Shown here: positions 51,776 to 63,413 of the stretch, in pieces
How positions within the stretch are numbered: position 1 is the stretch's first letter
Layout of the letters: every line of letters begins with the position of its first letter
Source: Paraphaeosphaeria minitans
Lineage: Eukaryota > Ascomycota > Dothideomycetes > Pleosporales > Didymosphaeriaceae
DNA: 64,000 bases
NCBI GenBank assembly: GCA_015832175.1
Contig: WJXW01000015.1
Span: 124,001-188,000, forward strand
Reading direction: 5' to 3'
Notes under the pieces: model-generated
The model's database searches: none
What the model was told of the DNA's origin: nothing
Seen by the model: the letters and a program-made list of their open reading frames with translations, nothing else
Program-made: the position numbers and the translations under genes

Positions 51776-52859
51776 TTTATTCCTTTTTTTCAGTTTCTTT
51801 TTACTAACTGATTTATTAGATTTAATATGGGAGAATAAAATAGATTTTGATTGTAAAGATCTCTAATAGACAGCAAAAATTCAAGAACGCGTTCCTGTAA
51901 CAGGTGTTAACACTTATTTGCTTTATATAAGCATTTTGTTTAACGATTATAGTGCGTTTTTTTAATATTGAAATAACCTTAAAATCCAACCACATTATCT
52001 TCATATTTAATTAATACCTTTAAAGCTAAAGATTGTACTAATTCGAAAGAAGTCTTCAATATTAAAGATAGGATTCCAAACAAGGAGGAATTTGTTACAA
52101 ATGAAGATTATTTCTTTAAATATAATCTTAATTGTATTATCTTTCTTGGTAAGAAATATTGTTCCTCAGACGAAATTACCCTTTATCATTAAAAAAGAGC
52201 AAAAAAAGGTCATTCTCATTAATTTATAATTAAGCGAAGAAACGGCTAAGGAGGAGGATGCTAGTATGCATTTGGGCTAAGTTTCATTTACTTTATTTCT
52301 TTCTAACTACTCTCTTATAGATTTTTCTTTTATTTCTTCTATTCATTTCTAACTCGTCTCTTATAGATTTGTTTGGTCTTGCTTTGATTTATTTCTCCTT
52401 AGTTTCTTATAGATTTCTTTCCTTTATTCCTTTAGTCAGTTCTAGCTAGTTTTTTATTTAGTTCCCTAATCATAGCTCTTCTATGATAATAATTTGCTCT
52501 ATAAAGTCATGTATTATTTTCTCTCTATAAGTAAGTTCTGTTTACAACACTATAAAGTATTATTTCTAATCAGGCTTAGCTTATACTACTAAACTATGGC
52601 ATAAACTGTCTGAATTTATATATAATATATCTATCCTAAATTCCTCAGTTTAGGTAGTATAAATATAAACAACAATAAATATCTTAAGAAAGCCTTACTT
52701 TAAGTTTGTTATAATGGCCTTTGCAAGAGTTGGAGTAAAGTCCTTATATAACTCCTATAATTCTCCTATTTAAGACTTGCTTAAACAATAAATTATTATT
52801 TTTATATAAATAATTACGCAATTCCATTTCATCTAAATTTTCAAATTAGGTTAGTATCG
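51776..52859. other. AT-rich sequence without recognisable genes
   Basis: Very low GC and many stops in all frames. The only ORF of note (51822-52004, minus) has no motif. It is probably decayed transposon sequence. Confidence 0.5.
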
Positions 52860-53356
52860 AAATTTAGGTAGTTCAGTTATTATTTTGGATTTCAAAGTGG
52901 GACTTTTTATTTGAGTAAGACTATAAGTCTTGATGTAGGCGACATTTTCTTCTTATATAGGACTAGGTTAAAATAATTTAGTTCTTTTCTATATACATAA
53001 TCACTAAATCAAGCTTTCTAGATTTGTGTAGTAATTGGCTTATAATAGAATGTATTTCTAGATTACTATTATCGTCTACTGTAATAGTTTGTGGTATAAT
53101 TGCAACTATATATTCATAATTTTTACTAAGATTATTTAATAATAAACCAATTAAAACTGGTTAGGTAGTATAACAGTTTTAGCTCTTAAACTATTGACTA
53201 CTTCGGTAAAGTATTTTCAATAACTTTCTGAATTATTTTAAACGAGCTAAAATTAGTACTAAATCTTTTAGCTTCGTATAGATTTTTGAGATTACTCCAA
53301 ATTTCAACCGGATTTATAAGAAATCTAGTTTGTAATATAGGTCCATCTTGTAACCT
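52860..53356 (-). pseudogene. Copia gag N-terminal fragment, second copy of AT-rich family
   Basis: On the minus strand directly after the LTR: NPVEIWSNLKNLYEAKRF, STNFSSFKIIQKVIEN, later LLNNLSKNYEYIVAIIPQ and SIISQLLHKSRKLD. These are UBN2/Gag blocks. The last block overlaps homologous sequence at the start of copia-1 (QLLDESRRLNS, 37963 onward). Stops and a frameshift break it. Because the two overlap, this is a separate copy and not the displaced 5' end of copia-1. Confidence 0.6.
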
Positions 53357-54126
53357 TGTAAGAAAGTCCGTATTTTGTAGGAGGGGTAATGTAAAATATA
53401 AAATAAAGACTTTCTTGCTAGTCTGTTAAGGACCTAGACACTATAATAGAATAGGCTTTAGTAGGGGTAATAAATATATTACTAATCTTTATAAAAGATA
53501 TAGTACAATAGTAACTTATAACAAACTATAAGTCAAAAGGGTTGTTGCTAGGTACAGAATATCGATACAAAACAGGTCCTACTTATAATAAAAGAAATCG
53601 GCTCCCCATATCTCCGTATCACAAGATCGGTATAATGATACCTAAGATACCGATATAGATCGGTATAATAATAGCTGAAATACCGATATAGATCGGCAAT
53701 TATATCCTTATAACACCGATATAAGTCGGTATTATGACTCCGAAGCTCCGACCTTTTCGGGTCTCCACAGGTAAAATCCAAAACGCCAATTCAACAATTC
53801 CAATTTAGGCGCTAACCTAATTTAGATCTTCGGGATATATCCAAATTAGGTAATTGTTAATATAAAAAATATTAGACTATAAGATAAATAAATGATCTTA
53901 TTATAAGGCTTCTGTACAAAGTCTTATAAGAGCGTTCTTTAAGATCTTTTACTTGAAAGTGTTTTTAAGATCTTTATTATTAGGCTACTAAATATACTAA
54001 CCTAAAATAGAAAATAGATTTAGAATCATTTTAGGTTAATATATTTTAATATAGTACTAGCTTCGTGATACAAGCGAGACCTATATAGGAAATGAATACT
54101 TATATAACTTCTGATAGGATTTTACA
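53357..54126 (-). repeat. 770-bp LTR B, inverted copy (5' LTR of the minus-strand fragment)
   Basis: Reverse complement of 43758-44527, including the palindromic ACCGAT units (53625-53730). Gag follows it on the minus strand, so it is a 5' LTR. With the left copy it forms a 770-bp inverted repeat spaced by 8.8 kb. Confidence 0.85.
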
Positions 54127-55552
54127 AGGTAGACAAAAAGTATTTTAAGATAATTAATTATACCTTATATATATTAACCTAAATACGAAATTGAGGGTAG
54201 TTATAGTATATATAAATGTATAGGTTTTATATCATTACTTAGTTATATAGGCTATGCCCGCATAGGGAATAAAATCTTAGGCAACTTATATAAGATTTTA
54301 CAATAACTGAAAATAAAACCTTATTAATATAGTAGTATTTCATAAAAGTATATTAGGTTTGAAATATAGTTTAAGCACAATCTAAATAATAGATTTATAA
54401 ATAGGTTCAATATAAGTATACAAACTTTATACTCATATCCCCAAATACATATGTAACAGGAAGTTCACGAAGTTGCTATGGTGTTGAGGAATATCGCGCT
54501 AGGGCCGCATTAGGAACTAGTGTGCCAAGCGAATTTGCTGTGCATAACCCGCGCCGCACACAGAATCTAGGAGAGTTAAGTATTATTCACTCAATGCCAT
54601 TAAGCGATCCTTTCACCATCAATCCTAGCGTGAAGCAAATACTATTGCCTGTAGCTAGACCTCACAGTTATATAGAATAGAATAATAGCTTAAGTAGTTA
54701 AGTACTTACAAATATAACAAGTCTAAAGAGAGGAGATAATATTAGAATCTATAGGCGTAATAGTAGGGTAAGTACTACTTATTATAGTTTCTACTGTATT
54801 TAACTAAAGCTACTATATTAGGTTAGCCTAATTATATAATAGGTTATAAGTTCTGAGAAATCCTACTACGTATATAGACTAATATCTTATATAGGATTCT
54901 AGAATATATAAGATTCTAAAATATATAGATTTCTAACATACATAGGACTTTAGAACGTATAAGACTTTTATATATATAGTAATAAGTATTAATTTTAAAT
55001 TATTATATTATCAAGTTGTCCATAATTAATATGTAGTGTATTTAATTTATCATTCTTTCTAATAAATATAAATCAGCTTACTACCAGTAATTTTAATAGT
55101 TATATATAGCCTTTTACCACGCTTACTGCGTGTACAGTCGCAGCAGTGTGCACCAGATCCTACTCCATATTCCCATGGTATCGTGTATGTGCTAACGTCG
55201 ATATGTGTTGCTTCTTTGTCGTTTCCGTGTCGCGCATTCTCCGCGCCTTTGTCGATATAGGTTCAAGGCCTCGCTACCGCCCTAATTGGATATGAATCCC
55301 AGCAAGCTGGTGCGATGCACACGAGTGAATCTTGAAGGTGGGCGCTGAGGCCTGTAGCGTACTCGAACATGTCGCACGACAATTTGCGTTGTTTTCTGAT
55401 AATTGGACTACCCGTTGTATATTCCCATGACGACATGATCGATGACCTCACCCAATCAATTAACTAGTTAGCGAGGCGGATAATTATGTAATCAAAGATT
55501 GAAGGAGGCAACCTCGACAGCTGCGCCTTGGGATCGTTCTGTCAAATGCGCA
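54127..55552. other. AT-rich margin, no gene seen
   Basis: AT-rich to about 55100 with a GC-normal island at about 54460-54660 whose ORFs are not convincing, then a return to normal GC. The minus ORF at 55263-55451 has no motif. Confidence 0.45.
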
Positions 55553-57133
55553 ATGTACCACGGCAAAGGCCAACGCGCATGTTTGCTATGTCATTTGGCT
55601 GTCAATGTAGGCGAACTTGTTGCCACCAGTATGTACGCGTCTCTATTTTTGGTTTCCAAAGTTGACTATCCGTAGCCTCCGATAACACCCAGCAGCCTCT
55701 TTTTCGTCCGCACAAGGACGTATTCTGTCAAAAGGTCCATTGCTTACTGTGCGCATCTGGTCAAGGCCCCTCTTCCCATTGCATTCATCGCGGCTGCTAC
55801 CAATACTTCCGACAATTTGCCCCGAGCTCAACAGTACGACTTCGAGACTTGCTAGAGTTGTGGCCATGTTTCCCAACCTTTCTCGAACATCTCAATTTTT
55901 TGGGGAGCCTGTACATCTCGAGCCTCAGCATCGAGGAAAATGTGAGTATAGGTTGCCAGAGGGATCTATCCATCGACTTTGTTCGTGACGAAGTGGGAGT
56001 CTTAGACATCAATCTTCATGGGGAGTTTCTACTATCACGAAGGGGCTATTGGTACAAACGTATAACAACTCAATCGGAGCACTTACGTTTGCGTGTCTAT
56101 CACAAGGTACGAGTTCTTTCCCGATTCTCCGATCTTTCTGACCAGCATAGCATATTGTCACAGACATTATGACCGCAAGCGTTGGCGAAGAGGTAACTTG
56201 GAATCCCTACTGGGATGATCAGATTACGCCCCAGGTATCTACCTGGTACACTGATAACTACGATTCACCTGAACCCAACTTCATGAGATATGCCAGGTTG
56301 AGAGATGATGCGCAAGGGGTCGCCGTGTTGTGCGCTCTTGACGGCATTGTGAGTATCGATACACATGTCTACAATGATGAATTCGCTATTGACGAGGCTT
56401 CGAACCATGGATCTTCGGGGCATGTCGCGTGGATTTATTTTCCCCTTGGTAAAGACGAGTTGATCACGGGCGCCTGGGTGCGGGAATTGAACAGCAACGA
56501 CCTGACACCTCGCCATCCTGTTCTTGTGGTAAGAGAATATATCCTTCTAGCAACATGGGTCTTATTTGAAACCAGTTGAGCACCTCTCTGAACCGAAACT
56601 GAACTTTTGGGCCTTATGTACCTAGGAAACACTGGGATCAGTATAGGTATCAATGCCTCATCAGCCGAAGCGGTGATCGTGTTACTGGTCTATGTTACAG
56701 CGACAAAGGAATCCTCTCTTTGACACAGACAAAACTTGGAGTTATGCACGCACCAATGACCAACACCAATTCGTCACCAGGTAACTGTGCGTTGAACGAA
56801 CCCCCTTTTCAGACTTCGCACACTCGCCCTAATTCCTGGATACCTCAGTGGTTCAGATCTTCCGGCTCGCTCGTTGGGGTTCGCCGTCTATGACTATGTG
56901 TGGATGATAGGCAACCACATACGCCTACCGTTGGAATGATGCTTGTGTATGCAAATCGCCAAGAGGCACTGGGACAATGGAGGCCTGACTGCGAGGTCGA
57001 GGATGTTGAGCCAGTTAAACAGATCTCTTATCTCCCTGGAGAGACAGAGAAAGGCCCTTACGTACGAATCATTCTAGATAGTAATATGGGAGAAGATTGG
57101 AGCAAAGTCAAGCGTACTGCAGAAGTTGTGTAG
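55553..57133 (+). pseudogene. Fungal multi-exon gene of unknown function (F-box-associated type), apparently decayed
   Basis: Coding blocks occur in order on the plus strand: HCIHRGCYQYFRQFAPSST with RDLLELWPCFPTFLEHLNF; a GTGAGT intron near 55944; VTWNPYWDDQITPQV; a block ending GHVAWIYFPLGKDELITGAW; an intron at 56529-56575; TFGPYVPRKHWDQYRYQCL and DRVTGLCYSDKGILSL; and GMMLVYANRQEALGQWR. This resembles a large uncharacterised fungal family, often with N-terminal F-boxes, whose C-terminus has the ITGxW, TFGPY and LLVYxNGQREALGQ patterns. An in-frame TGA at 56600 (CGA to TGA would be a RIP-type change), and later junctions that need frame changes, argue for a pseudogene. Exon limits are not resolved. 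Confidence 0.5.
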
Positions 57134-57628
57134 TAGTTTACATCTCACTGTTCACGAATCGAATTCTATAGGTGATTAGGCGGTTAATTTTTGGTTGAAC
57201 GCATCAAGGAGTCTCGACCATCAACTAAAGGCTGGAGTTCACTGACATTCTCGTTTTCCGGTCAAGAGTGTCTCACTCTCGTATTGAAAGAGATATTTTC
57301 GACCGTACCCACTAGCAGTCGGAGATGACGAGCAATATGCCTCAAATAAATAATTTGATAAATTAGATGAGATGTGAGAAGAATCACAAGTCGCATTGCG
57401 ATTTAGAAAATGGGTTTTCTGTTTAGTGAATTGGACATTCGTAAATTAACCCATCTTACGCGTTTGGTAGTAAAGTCCTAATTTTGGTTTTCGTTTCCAG
57501 ATACTGAAACTTTACCTGAGCACGAGCGACATCAAAAGCGGCCTTATAAAAAGATAGTGACGGACCACATTCGCTGACTATCCTGAAATCACATCTGTCC
57601 TATCATCACTAAAACATCAAACTGCAAT

Positions 57629-58044
57629 ATGCGCTTCTTGAGTTTTCTCATATCTGGCGCTGCTGTTATGGCTTTGCCCCAGCCGGACACTGGCAAGACC
57701 GGCTCAATCGTGGACCTTCTTGATCCTTATTTCTATGCAAACGAGCCTTGCATTGTAAGTAGAAGTGCGGCTCGGCTCGCTTGCTGAATGTTAACCTAGA
57801 AAAGCCCCTCGATGACACAGCTTTCCAGCCCGGGTCTAAAGATTATCATCGCATACTCGCGACCTGCATCGAATAGCCAAATATCGATCTGGATACTACT
57901 CCCCCTTGGGCAACTTGTTCTATAATTAGATCTGAGGGCCATAACACCAAGGCATGTGATCTTAATTTCAATCTTGGACGTCTAGAAGATGTCTGCGTAA
58001 AGCATGGCTGTATGGATACCGTCCCCGAATCAATGTTGGGATGA
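57629..58044 (+). CDS. Candidate small secreted Cys-containing protein (effector-like)
   Basis: ATG 57629 encodes a clear signal peptide (MRFLSFLISGAAVMALPQP, likely cut after Ala). Exon 1 ends at 57754 in a canonical GTAAGT. Joining to 57877 (after GAATAG) removes 122 bp and gives 97 residues with cysteines in NEPCI, WATCS, TKACDLN, EDVC and HGC. If the intron ended earlier (for example at CCTAG, about 57802), an in-frame TAG at 57874 would truncate the product. Upstream, a pyrimidine/TATAAAAAG-like sequence lies at 57545. I do not recognise a family. Such proteins in plant-associated fungi are often effectors, but that is inference. Confidence 0.45.
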
Positions 58045-58236
58045 ACACTTTGTCCCCCCAACCAATTGGAGCGAGTAGATAAGTACCGAAATTGTATATA
58101 CGCCCTTTCTGTTTTCTTATTGAGTATGCTTCATCCATCAGTAGTTGGCTCCCCGTGCCTAGTAGCTAAGCATAGAGTCATGAGTTCTGTTTTTAGTCGT
58201 TGCAAGTCATAATTGCGTCTTTTTAGATAACGTTAG

Positions 58237-59289
58237 CTATCCAAACGTTGCATTCCTTGGAACCTTGTCTAGCTTCTCAACAATCGCAGCCTGGAGCCTT
58301 CCTCTACCCCAAGCCATGATCTGAGCCAGAAAATGCACAAGCCCTCGCGCATCTTCTTTGCGTGCAGTGCGCCATGACCGCAGAAACTCCATTTGAAATG
58401 CGCCTTTGCTCAAAATGTACCCACAATTCATGTACAGGACCCTCGGTCACGACGGAAAAGCAAAGGACTAGGGTTGGTTGCGAGGTTGATAGTGTCGTGG
58501 TTGGTAATTCTGGCTCTGATCTGGCGCGTGGAACCTGACTCAGACTTTGGCGGACGACAGGCAGCTGGATCTGAGACTTGATTTGGGCAGATAATCTTGA
58601 ATTTCCGATCTTTGTTCAGATGACACGACCATGACGGATGGTACTGGTGACTGGACCGACAAAGCACTGTTGCCACCCACATCCTGGAGCAAGAATAAGC
58701 TGCCACCATCGCAGCTCGGTTTGAGGCAGCTCTCCTATCTGAAAAGTGCAGTGATCCTGTGCTTCGTTGTCTTGTACACGTACTGTTGCTGAAAGTCCCG
58801 TATAAGTGACCTGGTCTGCAGAATGCCCCCGTAACTCTACCAGCCGCGCTGAAAAGATGTAAGACCATCCTAGGATGAACATGGCAAGGTAATTCGCGGG
58901 GTATCAGTTTCGTATCCGTAACCTCGTGCTGGTAAATGTACTTTCGAGAGCTCACATAATGTTGGCTTCGGCATTCCGATTGGGATTTTCTGGAGACGCG
59001 AGAGCTTTGTGGTGGATTCAAGACTGCATCCGCTCGGGCGGCTGACGTCCCACTCCGAAGACCCTGCTAAACAAAGGGTCTTTTCGGCATACTCTTCGAC
59101 ATCAGGATGACTTGGTAGTGCAGGAGTTTGATTCAGAAGGTCGTGGACGCAGGCAGGATATTTATTTGTGGACGCTGCTGAATCTAGGAGATTCGTCCAG
59201 TAACACGCGCTGCTGGTGAGTACTCTTAGCGATTGTTCGGTGTCAGGTCTAATGCGCTGGGCCGAGCACCCTTCGGCGCTGGTCTGCAT
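58237..59289 (-). pseudogene. Fungal accessory gene of unknown function (ILAPGxGW family), probably decayed
   Basis: Minus-strand blocks from 59289: LLDSAASTNKYPACVHDLLNQ, later SLESTTKLSRLQKIPIGMPK, then FILGWSYIFSARLVEL and LRWWQLILAPGCGWQQ, followed by a GTGCTT...CTCAG gap and IQLPVVRQSLSQVPRARSEP. The YIFSARxVEL and WWxxILAPGxGW pair is a hallmark, as I recall, of a common but uncharacterised Pezizomycotina family near heterokaryon-type and repeat-rich loci. The last block (58237-58431) needs another frame. Whether the breaks are introns or damage is unclear. Confidence 0.4.
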
Positions 59290-60353
59290 CGTGACCGGAG
59301 CTGGTAGCGAACGATCAATTTAAACTGCCTCCTGGCGCAACTGTGGAAACATTTGCCAGAGCAATCTGTCGCACGCATCACGGTACGGTCGACCGCTTGT
59401 TACCGTTGTTCTTAGGCGCTGACTGTACGGTAAGAGCTTGAAACCACAAATCAACTTACCTAGGCGATACCCAAAACAGTTAGGCGTGACCCTGCGAGAG
59501 CTGCACCACGTGGTCTTTTGATTGCAGGGGAGAGAAGTGTGCGAATGACGGCGACTCCACGCATTGGAATTCTCCTCTTCACGATAGCAGATTATGGTCA
59601 GGCGCGTTGAACCATCACTCTGTGCAATCTTTCACAACACTCATGCAAGTAGCTGTTCCGGTTCAGACATTTATCGATTACCCCGCTTCTTTGACGCCTT
59701 TGGACAGAAGCACAATGTTGTTAGCCACTCGGAATGCGAGCCCCCCGCACTGTCATGGTAAACCTGCACGACGTAATATATGTCAGGACGTGGGTCGTCT
59801 CTCTAGTGATAAGACGCTGATGGTGGGTGTGGCCACGGGTATGGTTTAGATTCGCGGTGGCAGCCAAGCTCTCGGTACCGCACAACGCTGTACTAGACCC
59901 CCATCCAGCGCGCTCCTGTGAGCACTGCGCAACCCCGTGACGGGCATCTGCAAAAGCTTGTTATCAATGGCGGCTATCTAATTTTTGACATTTAGACGTT
60001 ACCGCAAGCCACTATTGCTCGCTCTGAGAGTCAATGCGCCGCTTAGCCATGTGTGACGGAACGAGGTAACCGGTGTCTATGTGATTAGAGACGTCCTTCT
60101 CATCACTGCTACATCGCAAATTCTCCTCGCAGTCAATCGCCTCGCATAGACGCCCACAATCGTAGCGCCTCAGCAGAAATCCTCCATACAATTGACTACT
60201 TTCACGCACATGGCTGATTTGACAACATTAAGGCGCTGGGCACAAACGATAGGTCACACGGAAAACATACCACCGTTACCGCTTGACACTGCATCAAACG
60301 TACACTCAAATTAGACGGTCTTCAGCTTAGTGTACTAACGAAAGCAGTCTACT
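59290..60353. other. Region without a confident gene
   Basis: ORFs such as 59607-59849 and 60012-60209 (minus) carry no recognised motif. GC content is normal. Confidence 0.4.
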
Positions 60354-60716
60354 TTGGAAGAGGTATTGGGTGTTTCCGAAAACCAGTGTGGCCCTTTCCA
60401 TCATATTTTTGAAACCCGAATACGTCTCGATGCAGTCGTCCTTGCTGTTCTACTTCGATATCCGAATAACCTGCGGGTAGATGGCGAACGTATTTGTGCC
60501 TCATGGTCGTTTGATCAGGGATCTAGAGTATTTCAAGAAGGAACAGAATGGAAGCCAGAGGGAATTTGGGAGTTGGAGAGGAGCACTGATAGACACTCAA
60601 CATGGCAAGTCTCGATGTATGACAAAAGCTGGAAGTGCGCCGAGTTGAAGGTGTGGAGCTCCTTCGAACTTATCATTGTGCTGAGGGACAAAAAATCTAT
60701 TACACGAGCCTGTTGA
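60354..60716 (+). CDS. Possible exon of an unrecognised gene
   Basis: A 120-codon frame without an ATG near its start, preceded by AAAGCAG, which could be a splice acceptor. The product has aromatic and acidic stretches (RICASWSFDQGSRVF, WKPEGIWELERSTDRHSTW). No domain is recognised. It may be the last exon of a gene whose upstream part is missing. Confidence 0.2.
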   Translation: MEEVLGVSENQCGPFHHIFETRIRLDAVVLAVLLRYPNNLRVDGERICASWSFDQGSRVFQEGTEWKPEGIWELERSTDRHSTWQVSMYDKSWKCAELKVWSSFELIIVLRDKKSITRAC

Positions 60717-60984
60717 TAGTAGTAGCTCAGGACACAAAGTAGCTACCTCGTATTGAGTGTCTCGGGGTTGATGGGAGAGCGCTGTTGGCTTAGCTAGGGT
60801 GATGGGTTACCTTCATACCAGAAAGAAAGGAGGAATCTGGCGAAGCTTCTACAAATTGGTGACGTTGGTTTCTCTTCCCGGTTATGCGCGCACCTCGCAG
60901 AACGACATTCTGTCAGCTCTCCCAACTGCGTAATTAATGCTCAGTTGTTAGCACGGTCCGTTAACGTTACGCTCGACCTTCAAA

Positions 60985-61612
60985 GCGCTGCTAAACAGGA
61001 CTTGGTAGCCGAATGGTTCTGCCACCATGTTGTGGAGAGACACAGGAATTTAGCAGCCGCCAAGTGCCAGATATGAACAGCTCCCGATGCGACTGCCGAG
61101 CCATGAGACAGACGGTGGCCCACGTTCTGCTGTATCGCAGGACGCACAACGACCTCCGGAACCGGATCTTCGGCGACCGCCTGGGACGACACAACCGGAC
61201 CATCCTTAATAAGCCACAACTAGCCACCAAGGCCATCGAGTATATGGAACAGACGCAGATCCTTAGGCAATTCGGGATCGCAGACGCGTAGATGAAGCCA
61301 AGCGCTAGGGGGAGGCTGTAGGTATGCGGACGCGATACACGGGGCGAATAGCCTTTCCGAAGCCTAGAAAACAGTACACATCAGTATTAGAACCATTAAT
61401 TAGGTGAACCGGCAAGCATGTTTAGATAGTGGTAGGGGAAAGAAAGGCAGATCTTTGGGGGCAGCTGGTCTTGTTTTGCAGGATGAAGCGGGGCGGAGCG
61501 GATCAGCGATGATCCGGGACGCGTCGGCTGTCCGCCAAGGTCTGCCAGCCGGGCATAGCTGCGGAGAACTCGCGGCTGAAGTAGGAATCAAACAATCAAT
61601 CAATCAATCAAC
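60985..61612 (+). mobile_element. 3' end of a third Tad-like LINE (LINE-C)
   Basis: The frame ending at 61291 contains CDCRAMRQTVAHVLLYRR and TILNKPQLATKAIEYMEQ followed by TQILRQFG, the usual C-terminus of a fungal LINE ORF2 of the type found in many Tad elements. Part of the Cys/His motif is changed (Tyr-Arg where Cys is expected). About 300 bp of 3' sequence follows, ending in a (CAAT)n run at 61593-61612. The copy is 5' truncated. Confidence 0.6.
61593..61612 (+). repeat. (CAAT)n tail of LINE-C
   Basis: About five CAAT units at the end of the LINE-like 3' sequence. It parallels the (AC)n and (CT)n tails of the other two LINEs. Confidence 0.55.
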
Positions 61613-61900
61613 CTTCCATGCGCAGAAAGCGGCGCCTCCTCCTCAAGTGAAACCTATGTAGCCACGCCGTTTGCCCGCTGAGATATCTTATTCTCGCCGC
61701 CTTAGAGCCAATACCCTAGGGATATATATATGAGCAATGCTCATGGTTTGATTACCTGCCCCTAGGTATATTTGACGATTAACTTGTCCGGACGAAAGCT
61801 TAATCACACGCTCATGCTTAGCTAGGAAATTAGAGCGGATGTGTATCGTTCTCGCAGCTCTGACACCGTATAACCAAGAACGCTTTGATTTTTCTGCTGA

Positions 61901-62496
61901 ATGGACGACAAGCGGGTTACGACACGGCATTGGTCAAGCGATGTAGCAAGTCTGCAAGCAGATGCACAAAGTCAACCGGACTATGGCTCTGCTGATACTA
62001 TTTCATCAATATACCACGGTGGCCAGCTAAATATATACACCAGTCACATGACGCAATCGGGCGGCCCTAGCAGCCAATCTGAGTATTACATGAATCAGTT
62101 GAGGTCGTTTGCTATGACTGATACCGCCGACACGTTCAGGCAAGGTACAGGAGCATACAGGAACTTGAGGGCTGGGCAAAGGAGCAAAGGGACGTTTTCA
62201 TTGGGCAGGCGAATGAGATAGCAGTTCCTGATGAGGTTGATATTCCAGCAATTGACGAGGCAGGCGCAAGCCCGGCGCTAAGCTTTGTGACAGCAGCATC
62301 AGAGACAAAAGCCTACACCATGAGCCGAGAGTCTCACACAACCTTGAACGAAGGCCCCAATGCATTAGGGATTTTTGAGGAATCCGATAGCTCGATAGAG
62401 ACCGTCGCAGATACCAGATTCGTGGCGAAGAACTTGAACAAGCGCAAGCGACGCAGCACCAATGCGGAGAGCGAGGCACAGCTACGCGCTGATTGA
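61901..62496 (+). CDS. Hypothetical charged protein, frameshift or missed intron near 62140
   Basis: ATG 61901 begins MDDKRVTTRHWSSDVASLQA and runs to about DTADTFRQ; from about 62143 another frame continues RYRSIQELEGWAKEQRDV, PDEVDIPAIDEAGASPALS and ends KNLNKRKRRSTNAESEAQL before TGA 62494. Together they make about 200 residues with a helical acidic middle and a Lys/Arg-rich, possibly nuclear-targeting end. No family is recognised. No canonical intron joins the frames, so a 1-nt change is the simplest reading. Confidence 0.35.
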
Positions 62497-62840
62497 TCTG
62501 TCACACCCTCTACGCCTGACGGTATTCTCCTCTTTTGTGTATTGTGTGTAACGATTTCGGCGCTTCGAGACGAATCATCAGAGAGTCGGGAACGTGTGCT
62601 GGGTCATCGATTTTTGATTATATTAGCGTAAGTGCAACAATGAGGGTGTGTGCTTCAGAGCGTCACTTACCCACCATGGCCATCACATTACGGACTTAGA
62701 GTGCTCCTTCCTTCATTACCAGCCATTATGCATTGCACCACATGTTCTCTTAAAATGATCACCAAAACCACATATATTGACAGCCAACCTTTTTGCCAAT
62801 CCGTTGTAATCGGGTATGCGATAGCGAGTAAGGTGGTAAC

Positions 62841-62981
62841 ATGGAAGAAAGGGTGTTCTTCCGGCGAAGACTTCGTGAACTAGCTTCGGTGCCTGGCGAA
62901 TGGACATATTATGGCGCAGTTGGTGAACCAGCGCTTGTGGAGATGGTTACAAGCCGGGAGGCTGTCGGTCAGCAATCATGA
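62841..62981 (+). CDS. Short ORF, possible first exon
   Basis: ATG 62841 starts 46 codons (MEERVFFRRRLRELASVPGE, then WTYYGAVGEPALVEMVTSRE). The composition looks protein-like, but no partner exon was found. Unrecognised. Confidence 0.2.
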   Translation: MEERVFFRRRLRELASVPGEWTYYGAVGEPALVEMVTSREAVGQQS

Positions 62982-63275
62982 AGCGGCGGCTGAAGACGGT
63001 GTCGATGTCAACGGAAGGTATAATACAGGTCTCAATATTAGATCTGGGACAGAGGTTCAAGGAGGGTAACCGAGTCTGGCAGGAGATGTTCTTGGCATCG
63101 AATATCGGAACCGGAAGAACTGTTGAGCCGGCTCATCCTGGCGAGGCCGTTCTGGTCTCCCTCCCAGCCTTTGCCAATACACATACGCCAAATTTCTCGC
63201 ATCCCTTCAACACAATCTCATTCAAGGCTCCGACTGGTCCGTTCATGGGCGGTGCTAAAGTAGAGTGTAAATGCC

Positions 63276-63413
63276 ATGAATACTGCTCATCCATGTTTAA
63301 GATGCAAGCTGGTTAAGAATGAGTGCGACATGTATCACGAGGGCGTGATCGAATACCTCAAGGAGATCGGGGAAGAGCACGACACGTGCCGTGAGGACAC
63401 TGAAAGCAGGTAG
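63276..63413 (+). CDS. Short ORF with a Zn-cluster-like Cys motif
   Basis: ATG 63276 opens 45 codons with HPCLRCKLVKNECD, matching C-x2-C-x6-C, the first half of a Zn(II)2Cys6 binuclear cluster. A further Cys follows in EHDTCRED, but the second half (PC-x2-C) is absent, so it would be only a fragment. Introns could continue it beyond 63413. Confidence 0.25.
   Translation: MNTAHPCLRCKLVKNECDMYHEGVIEYLKEIGEEHDTCREDTESR

Noticed and set aside
54460..54660. GC-normal island in the AT-rich margin as a gene or tRNA
   Set aside because: No cloverleaf, splice sites or protein motif could be recognised on either strand.
37980..55100. AT-rich block as a centromere
   Set aside because: Length and transposon content would allow it, but sequence alone gives no specific support; an ordinary RIP-affected transposon nest explains it.
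59607..59849. An 80-codon ORF on the plus strand
   Set aside because: No motif, no neighbouring exon and no codon pattern to support it.
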